Positions 7,048 through 11,125 of a DNA stretch of 11,125 nucleotides are shown in pieces. The DNA lies in assembly GCA_016934355.1 (NCBI GenBank), contig JAFGTA010000193.1, forward strand, positions 1 through 11,125. The letters run 5' to 3'. Source of the DNA: Candidatus Bathyarchaeota archaeon (GTDB lineage: Archaea; Thermoproteota; Bathyarchaeia; TCS64). Both the position numbers and the translations under genes were made by a program. Position 1 is the stretch's first letter, and each line of letters starts with the position of its first letter. The notes beneath the pieces are model-generated. The model was not told the DNA's origin, made no database searches, and worked only from the letters and a program-made list of their open reading frames with translations.

Positions 7048-7070
7048 GGGGTAGGAGAGGTTGCTGGAAG

Positions 7071-7080
7071 GATAAAAAAT
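7071..7080 (-). promoter_or_regulatory. Putative TATA box for the M20 hydrolase gene
   Basis: On the minus strand ATTTTTTATC lies 24-33 nt before the ATG at 7047, in the 37-nt gap after the ferredoxin stop. No Shine-Dalgarno motif is present in the gap (it is pyrimidine-rich just before the ATG), so a leaderless transcript is likely. The oligo-T tract could also help end ferredoxin transcription. Confidence 0.5.
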
Positions 7081-7084
7081 GGTT

Positions 7085-7267
7085 CTACTCTGTGACCGTG
7101 ATCGCCCCGGTGGGGCATGCGGCGACGCAGCCCATGCAGGCGATGCACTCCTCGGCTGCTCCTACGGTCACCTTGTCTCCCTCGTCGACGTAGACTCCCA
7201 TGGGGCACGTCGATACGCAGGTCTTGCAGTTCACGCACTTCTCTTGGTCGAGAGTCACTTCAGGCAT
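7085..7267 (-). CDS. 2x[4Fe-4S] ferredoxin
   Basis: A small electron carrier of the bacterial-type 8Fe-8S ferredoxin family. Counting from the TTG at 7282, the two cluster motifs are C16-x2-C19-x2-C22-x3-C26-P and C46-x2-C49-x2-C52-x3-C56-P, each intact, with an acidic linker between (VDEGDK). I choose the ATG at 7267 (MPEVTLDQEK) because GGGAG at 7276-7280 sits 8 nt upstream and the putative TATA box would place transcription start near 7280, making the upstream TTG (7282) unlikely; GTG at 7276 is another option. It precedes the M20 gene by 37 nt but the latter has its own promoter-like box. The redox partner is unknown; pyruvate- or 2-oxoacid:ferredoxin oxidoreductase would be typical, and none is in the window. 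Confidence 0.93.
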   Translation of the reverse strand: MPEVTLDQEKCVNCKTCVSTCPMGVYVDEGDKVTVGAAEECIACMGCVAACPTGAITVTE

Positions 7268-7300
7268 GTCATGCACTCCCAACTGTAGGGACTATGTAGA

Positions 7301-7310
7301 GTATTAATTC
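7301..7310 (-). promoter_or_regulatory. Putative TATA box for the ferredoxin gene
   Basis: On the minus strand GAATTAATAC, preceded by a BRE-like CGATCAAA, lies 34-43 nt before the ATG at 7267. This predicts a leader of about a dozen bases holding GGGAG. It shares the 109-nt divergent gap (7283-7391) with the gcvPA start region. Confidence 0.5.
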
Positions 7311-7340
7311 TTTGATCGGGGCGGCCACCGTTTTGGGTAA

Positions 7341-7372
7341 GATTATCTATGGGTTCCGCTATGGATTAATGA
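7341..7372 (+). promoter_or_regulatory. Putative promoter region of gcvPA-gcvPB
   Basis: Two AT-rich boxes are candidates: GATTATCTAT (7341-7350) and GATTAATGA (7364-7372). The first is the better one, because initiation about 25 nt downstream would include the Shine-Dalgarno sequence at 7380-7386 in the transcript. The second would start transcription almost at the TTG codon. Confidence 0.35.
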
Positions 7373-7379
7373 CATATTC

Positions 7380-7386
7380 GGAGGAG
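7380..7386 (+). promoter_or_regulatory. Shine-Dalgarno site for gcvPA (decides TTG start)
   Basis: GGAGGAG ends 5 nt before TTG at 7392. This strong, well-spaced site supports the unusual TTG start codon; the encoded N-terminus (SKIHPYLPN) is also what the family shows. Confidence 0.7.
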
Positions 7387-7391
7387 CAGAG

Positions 7392-8774
7392 TTGAGCAAG
7401 ATTCACCCATATCTACCGAACAGCGTGCCCGAGATCAAGGAGAGGATGATGGAGGAGATAGGCATCAAGTCCATCGCCGACCTGTACTCCGACATCCCGG
7501 ACGAACTCGTCTACAAGGGGAAGCTGGACATACCGGGGCCGAGCGCCGAGGCAGAGGTCAAGGAACACGTCTCAGGGCTACTGGAGCAGAACACGACCCT
7601 ATTGTGCCCGCCTTTCATGGGCGGAGGCGTGTGGCCCCACTACGTGCCCAGCGTCGTCGACGAGGTGGTGCACCGCGCCGAGTTCCTTACAAGCTACACG
7701 CCGTATCAGCCCGAGATCAGCCAGGGCATACTGCAGAGCATCTTCGAGTACCAGAGCCTCATCAGCGAGCTCGTAGCCATGGACGTGTGCAACAGCAGCC
7801 TCTACGACTGGGGTTCAGGCGTGGGGGAGTCGGCGCTCATGTCGAGCAGGATCACCCACAAGACCAAGATACTGGTCCCTGACCTCATGAGCCCCGGCAG
7901 GTACTCCGTGCTCAAGACGTACACCGAGCCGGCTGGGCTGAAGATAGAGAAGGTCGACCACGACGAGACCACCGGCCTCATCGACCTTGAGGACCTCAAG
8001 GAAAAGGCCGACGACGAGACCGCGGCGGTTTACATCGAGAACCCGTCGTACATGGGCTTCGTTGAGGAGAACGCCGAGGACGTCGGCGAGATCGTCCACG
8101 ACAGCAAGGCGCTCTTCGTGGTAGGGGTGGACCCCACCAGCCTGGGCGTGCTGAAGGCGCCGGGAGACTACGGCGCCGACATCGTCTGCGGCGAAGGACA
8201 GCCGCTGGGCAACCACATGAGCTACGGCGGCCCCCTGCTTGGCATACTCGCGTGCAAACACGACAACAGATTCATCCGGCAGATGCCTGGCAGGATCATC
8301 GGCGTCACCGAGACGTTGAAGGATCAGCGCCGCGCCTACGTGATGACTCTGCAGACCCGTGAGCAGCACATAAGGCGTGAGAAGGCTACCAGCAACATCT
8401 GTAGCAACGAGGCGTTGCTGGCGGTGGCGGCGGGGGTCTACCTCAGCCTCATGGGCCCCCAGGGGATGAAGGAGCTGGGCGAGACCATCATGAGCAGGGC
8501 GAGGTACGCCCAGAGGAAGATAGGTGAGCTCCCCGGGGTGCGGGCGCCGATATTCAACAGCTTCCACTTCAAGGAGTTCACAGTGAACTTCCAGGACAAG
8601 ACCCTGAGTGAGATCAAAAAGAAGCTTCATGCCAACAGGATCGAGGCGGGCATACCGTTGACTGGTGACTTCCCGGAGCTGGGCGAGACCGGCCTATTCT
8701 GCGTCACAGAGGTCCACAGCAAGAAGCACATAGACGCGTTGGTCTCCGTGCTGAAGGAGGCGCTGGAGGGATGA
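7392..8774 (+). CDS. gcvPA: Glycine dehydrogenase (decarboxylating), subunit 1
   Basis: The alpha half of the split P-protein of the glycine cleavage system. With GcvPB it decarboxylates glycine using PLP and loads the aminomethyl group on lipoyl-GcvH. At 460 residues it has normal length. Family motifs in order: HPYLPN near the N-terminus, FMGGGVWPHYVPSVV (75-89), TSYTPYQPEISQG (100-112), the LYDWGSGVGESALM segment (137-150), GQPLGNHMSYGGP (269-281), MPGRIIG (298-304) and TLQTREQHIRREKATSNIC (319-337). The PLP lysine is carried by the partner subunit, as expected. The LYD segment differs from the common YDGxTA form: W140 and G143 replace small or conserved residues. The start is TTG with a strong Shine-Dalgarno site, and the stop overlaps the gcvPB start. 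gcvT and gcvH are not nearby. Confidence 0.96.
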   Translation: MSKIHPYLPNSVPEIKERMMEEIGIKSIADLYSDIPDELVYKGKLDIPGPSAEAEVKEHVSGLLEQNTTLLCPPFMGGGVWPHYVPSVVDEVVHRAEFLTSYTPYQPEISQGILQSIFEYQSLISELVAMDVCNSSLYDWGSGVGESALMSSRITHKTKILVPDLMSPGRYSVLKTYTEPAGLKIEKVDHDETTGLIDLEDLKEKADDETAAVYIENPSYMGFVEENAEDVGEIVHDSKALFVVGVDPTSLGVLKAPGDYGADIVCGEGQPLGNHMSYGGPLLGILACKHDNRFIRQMPGRIIGVTETLKDQRRAYVMTLQTREQHIRREKATSNICSNEALLAVAAGVYLSLMGPQGMKELGETIMSRARYAQRKIGELPGVRAPIFNSFHFKEFTVNFQDKTLSEIKKKLHANRIEAGIPLTGDFPELGETGLFCVTEVHSKKHIDALVSVLKEALEG

Positions 8775-10306
8775 CCTTGAAGTTCAGGCAGGCCGACTGG
8801 GTAGAGCCACTCATCTTCGAGCTCGGCAACGAGGGCAGGATAGGGTTCCAGTTCCCACCCGTCGAGCCCGAGATAAACGGCTCCGTTGACCCTGAGAGCC
8901 TGGTCCCCGAGGGACTGCAGAGGACCTCTGAGCCGGGGCTTCCCCAGGTCTCGGAGATGCAGGTGCTACGCCACTACATGCACCTGAGCCAGATGAACTA
9001 CGGCGTCAACAGCGGGCTCATCTACCCGCTGGGCAGCTGCACCATGAAGTACAACCCCATCATAAACGAGGTGCTGGCGGCTCACCCCAAGATAGCTGGT
9101 GTGCACCCCTCGCAGAGCGATGAGTCCACCCAGGGCATACTCAGGCTCCTCCACACCTTGAAGACCTACTTCCTAGACATCACCGGGATGGACGACGCCA
9201 CGCTGCAGCCTGCGGCGGGCGCCCACGGCGAGTGGACAGGCATCATGCTGATGAGGGCGTACCACAAGGACCGCGGCGAGCTGGGCAAGCGGACGGAGAT
9301 CATCATCCCTGACAGCGCCCACGGCACCAACCCGGCGAGCGCCCACATGGCGGGCTTCAAGACCGTCGAGATACTGAGCAACAACTCAGGCACCGTAGAC
9401 CTTGAGGCGCTATCCGCTGCAGTCGGACCCCAGACGGCGGGGCTGATGCTCACAAACCCGAACACCATAGGAGTATTCGAGAACGATATCACCGAGATCA
9501 GCAAGATAGTCCACGACGCGGGCGGCCTCATGTACTACGACGGCGCCAACCTGAACGCCATCATGGGGTGGTGCCGACCCGGCGACATGGGGTTCGACAT
9601 CATACACAGCAACCTACACAAGACCTTCAGCACGCCCCACGGCGGCGGGGGCCCAGGCAGCGGCCCCGTCGGAGTCAAGGATTTCCTCGTGGAGTTCCTG
9701 CCTGTCCCCGAGATCGTCGAGACTGGAGGCAAGTACAAGCTGAGCTGGGACAAACCTAAATCCATAGGCAAGGTCCAAGGGTTCCACGGCAACGTCGGCG
9801 TCGCCCTCAAGGCATACGCGTACATGGTGTCCATGGGAGGCGAGGGGCTCAAGGAGTCCTCCGAGCTCGCGGTGCTGAACGCCAACTACGTCAGCAGGAA
9901 GCTCAAGGACCTAAAGGGATACGAGCTGACTTACGACCCGGAGAAGCCGAGGAAGCACGAGGCTGTGCTAAGCGCGTCTCCGATGCTAGCCGACACAGGC
10001 GTAAGCGCCCTCTACGTGAGCAAGAAGCTCCTGGACTATGGGCTGCACGCGCCGACGACCTACTTCCCGATGATAGTGCCTGAGGCTCTGATGATAGAGC
10101 CCACAGAGTCCGAGCCCGTCGAGTCCCTGGACGCCTTCATCGAGGCTATGACGGAGATCAACGACCTAGCCTACTCGAACCCCGCGGAGTTGCTTTCTGC
10201 GCCCCACAACACGGCGGTGACGAAGCTGGACGAGGCGAAGGCCGCCCACCCAAAGACCATCTGCCTGAGCTGGCGCAAGTTCTGCCAGCTCACGGCGGCC
10301 GAGTAG
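8771..10306 (+). CDS. gcvPB: Glycine dehydrogenase (decarboxylating), subunit 2
   Basis: The beta, PLP-carrying half of glycine decarboxylase; it forms an alpha2beta2 enzyme with GcvPA. At 511 residues it is slightly longer than many relatives. Motifs: LGSCTMKYNP (87-96), PAAGAHGEWTG (147-157), DSAHGTNPASA (181-191), LTNPNTIGVFE (227-237), YYDGANLNA (255-263) and the cofactor lysine K284 in NLHKTFSTPHGGGGPG (281-296). The ATGA overlap with gcvPA (start 8771, stop of gcvPA 8772-8774) indicates translational coupling and matched subunit amounts. GGAGG at 8756-8760 lies 10 nt before the ATG. The C-terminal region (about 440-505) with RKFCQL near the end is typical. No sign of truncation. Confidence 0.97.
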   Translation: MTLKFRQADWVEPLIFELGNEGRIGFQFPPVEPEINGSVDPESLVPEGLQRTSEPGLPQVSEMQVLRHYMHLSQMNYGVNSGLIYPLGSCTMKYNPIINEVLAAHPKIAGVHPSQSDESTQGILRLLHTLKTYFLDITGMDDATLQPAAGAHGEWTGIMLMRAYHKDRGELGKRTEIIIPDSAHGTNPASAHMAGFKTVEILSNNSGTVDLEALSAAVGPQTAGLMLTNPNTIGVFENDITEISKIVHDAGGLMYYDGANLNAIMGWCRPGDMGFDIIHSNLHKTFSTPHGGGGPGSGPVGVKDFLVEFLPVPEIVETGGKYKLSWDKPKSIGKVQGFHGNVGVALKAYAYMVSMGGEGLKESSELAVLNANYVSRKLKDLKGYELTYDPEKPRKHEAVLSASPMLADTGVSALYVSKKLLDYGLHAPTTYFPMIVPEALMIEPTESEPVESLDAFIEAMTEINDLAYSNPAELLSAPHNTAVTKLDEAKAAHPKTICLSWRKFCQLTAAE

Positions 10307-10310
10307 GTCA

Positions 10311-10320
10311 CCTTTTTATA
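10311..10320 (+). promoter_or_regulatory. Putative TATA box for DUF106/EMC3-like-cmk
   Basis: CCTTTTTATA lies just 4 nt after the gcvPB stop and 38-47 nt before the ATG at 10358. A second AT-rich element, TTATTAATCC (10328-10337), is 21-30 nt before the ATG and would give a leaderless start. Either way this suggests that the DUF106-cmk pair can be transcribed apart from gcvPB. Confidence 0.45.
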
Positions 10321-10357
10321 CCCTCATCTTATTAATCCGTGACAAGGTATCCTTACG

Positions 10358-10855
10358 ATGCTAACCCAGATCGCACTCGACTTCAGCGCCTTCTCAACGC
10401 CTCCAAACGCCACTTTCGCCATCATGGGCATCGCCCTCGCCCTGGGAACCGCCACCAGCTTCATAGGGGTCCGCAGCATGGACCTCGGCGCCTACAGGAA
10501 GGTCACCATCGAGAGCAGCCGCGTTAGGAGCGAGCTCATGGAGGCAACCCGCAGCGGTAACCAGAGACGGATAACAAAGGCGCAGAAGAGGCAGCAGGAC
10601 CTCATGGCCCAACAGAGCAAGATCAGCATGGACCGGATGAAGTCCAGCATGTTCTTCACGCTGCCACTGCTGCTGATCTGGCCGACCCTCGGCAAGTTCT
10701 TCGAGGGCACCGTCGTCGCGTACTTCCCGTTCAGCTTCCCGTGGATACCCACCGAACTCAAGTTCATCCAGTGGTACCTGCTCTGCAGCATCGGCTTCAA
10801 CATCATCCTCAACAGAGTCTTCGGCCTCAGCTTCGAGATCGACCCAGAGGACTAG
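10358..10855 (+). CDS. DUF106 / EMC3-TMCO1-like membrane insertase (Oxa1 superfamily)
   Basis: A 165-residue three-helix membrane protein of the archaeal DUF106 family, related to Oxa1/YidC/EMC3/TMCO1/GET1 and thought to help insert membrane proteins. Helix 1 is about residues 19-37 (FAIMGIALALGTATSFIGV). A charged coiled-coil hairpin (about 45-93, with R47-K-V, KAQKRQQ and the QQSKISMDRMKSS run) extends into the cytosol, as expected for the family. Helix 2 is about 96-112 and helix 3 about 135-153, and the tail is acidic (EIDPED). A weak Shine-Dalgarno AAGG at 10343-10346 lies 11 nt before the ATG. The next gene starts 3 nt after the stop, so the two are cotranscribed. In many archaea this gene follows secY and adk; here the upstream neighbour is gcvPB. 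Confidence 0.88.
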   Translation: MLTQIALDFSAFSTPPNATFAIMGIALALGTATSFIGVRSMDLGAYRKVTIESSRVRSELMEATRSGNQRRITKAQKRQQDLMAQQSKISMDRMKSSMFFTLPLLLIWPTLGKFFEGTVVAYFPFSFPWIPTELKFIQWYLLCSIGFNIILNRVFGLSFEIDPED

Positions 10856-10858
10856 GCC

Positions 10859-11125
10859 TTGACGCGCCGCGGCCTCGTCATAACCGTGGCGGGGCCCCAC
10901 GGATCGGGCCGCAGCACCCAGGCCAGGAACATCGCTGAAGAGTTCGGCTTAAGGTACATCTCGGCGGGCATGCTCTTCCGGGAGAGGGCCGAACAGCTGG
11001 GCCTGTCTCTTGAGGAGATGTCCGAGAGGGCGGCAGGTGACAGGGACTTCGACAACTACCTTGACAGGAGGAGCAGGGAGGAGTCCCGCCGGGGCGGCGT
11101 CGTGATCGACGCGACACTGTCCGCG
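10859..11125 (+). CDS. cmk: Archaeal cytidylate kinase (3' truncated at window end)
   Basis: The first 89 residues of an archaeal-type CMP kinase, which converts CMP/dCMP to the diphosphate with ATP. Visible marks: the P-loop strand LVITVAGPHGSGRST (residues 6-20), the YISAGMLFRERAEQLGLSLEEM segment typical of the archaeal enzyme (SAGxxFRE... GLSLEE), the DFDNYLDRRSREE helix (IDxxLDRRQ-type) and the VVIDATLSA segment where relatives often show VVxEGRL(S/A). The canonical Walker A lysine is replaced by R18; many archaeal CMKs have threonine there, so absence of Lys alone is not a defect. It starts at TTG 10859, with GAGG about 9 nt upstream inside the end of the DUF106 gene. The DUF106-cmk order supports the call independently of similarity. 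The rest of the gene lies beyond 11125. Confidence 0.87.
   Translation, partial: MTRRGLVITVAGPHGSGRSTQARNIAEEFGLRYISAGMLFRERAEQLGLSLEEMSERAAGDRDFDNYLDRRSREESRRGGVVIDATLSA

Noticed and set aside
7283..7391. Glycine riboswitch upstream of gcvPA
   Set aside because: The leader left after the likely promoter is about 20 nt, far too short for the known aptamer, and the conserved elements are not seen.
7815..8630. Long open frame (271 codons) antisense to gcvPA
   Set aside because: It lies wholly opposite a well-conserved gene, has no recognisable motif and shows the L/V/H/R-rich composition of a GC-rich shadow frame.
10394..10900. Open frame (168 codons) antisense to DUF106 and cmk
   Set aside because: Overlaps two confidently identified genes and has an A/E/H-rich translation without family features.

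Overview
This window is archaeal and GC-rich. Four things support that: a DUF106/EMC3-like membrane protein directly followed by an archaeal-type cytidylate kinase; a Sulfolobus-type single OB-fold SSB; AT-rich TATA-like boxes about 25-40 nt before start codons, with several apparently leaderless starts; and large surface proteins with archaeal-style Ig-like and CBM9-like modules. A member of the Thermoproteota/TACK group (for example a Bathyarchaeia-like lineage) is my best guess. That placement is inference, because no rRNA or ribosomal protein gene is present to anchor it.

Layout. Positions 2-1546 (+) hold the 3' part of a surface protein with tandem Ig-like repeats, one membrane helix and a cytoplasmic winged-helix-like segment. 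Positions 1597-2163 (+) encode a small PH-like plus SHOCT protein. The next block is on the minus strand. Read in its direction of transcription it is a 2x[4Fe-4S] ferredoxin (7085-7267), a YgeY-like M20 metallohydrolase (5836-7047), an OB-fold ssDNA-binding protein (5408-5800), a 647-residue surface protein (3335-5278) and a D-2-hydroxyacid dehydrogenase (2252-3208). From 7392 the plus strand carries gcvPA and gcvPB, which overlap by 4 nt and together form the glycine-cleavage P-protein. Then come DUF106/EMC3-like (10358-10855) and the 5' part of cmk (10859 to the window end).

How the genes work together. GcvPA and GcvPB form one PLP enzyme that decarboxylates glycine; the H and T proteins and the lipoamide dehydrogenase lie elsewhere. 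DUF106 and cmk are a conserved archaeal pair, usually found after secY and adk but here placed after gcvPB with their own promoter-like box. The minus-strand genes look like mostly independent housekeeping or metabolic units, each with its own putative TATA box; only M20-SSB is close enough to suggest cotranscription.

The most interesting feature is a shared design in the two large surface proteins. Their outer domains are unrelated, but both have a single membrane helix followed by a cytoplasmic winged-helix-like segment that can be aligned by eye between the two. This suggests a family of membrane-anchored sensors or regulators in this organism. I saw no CRISPR array, IS element, tRNA or rRNA. 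No intergenic gap exceeds 130 bp.
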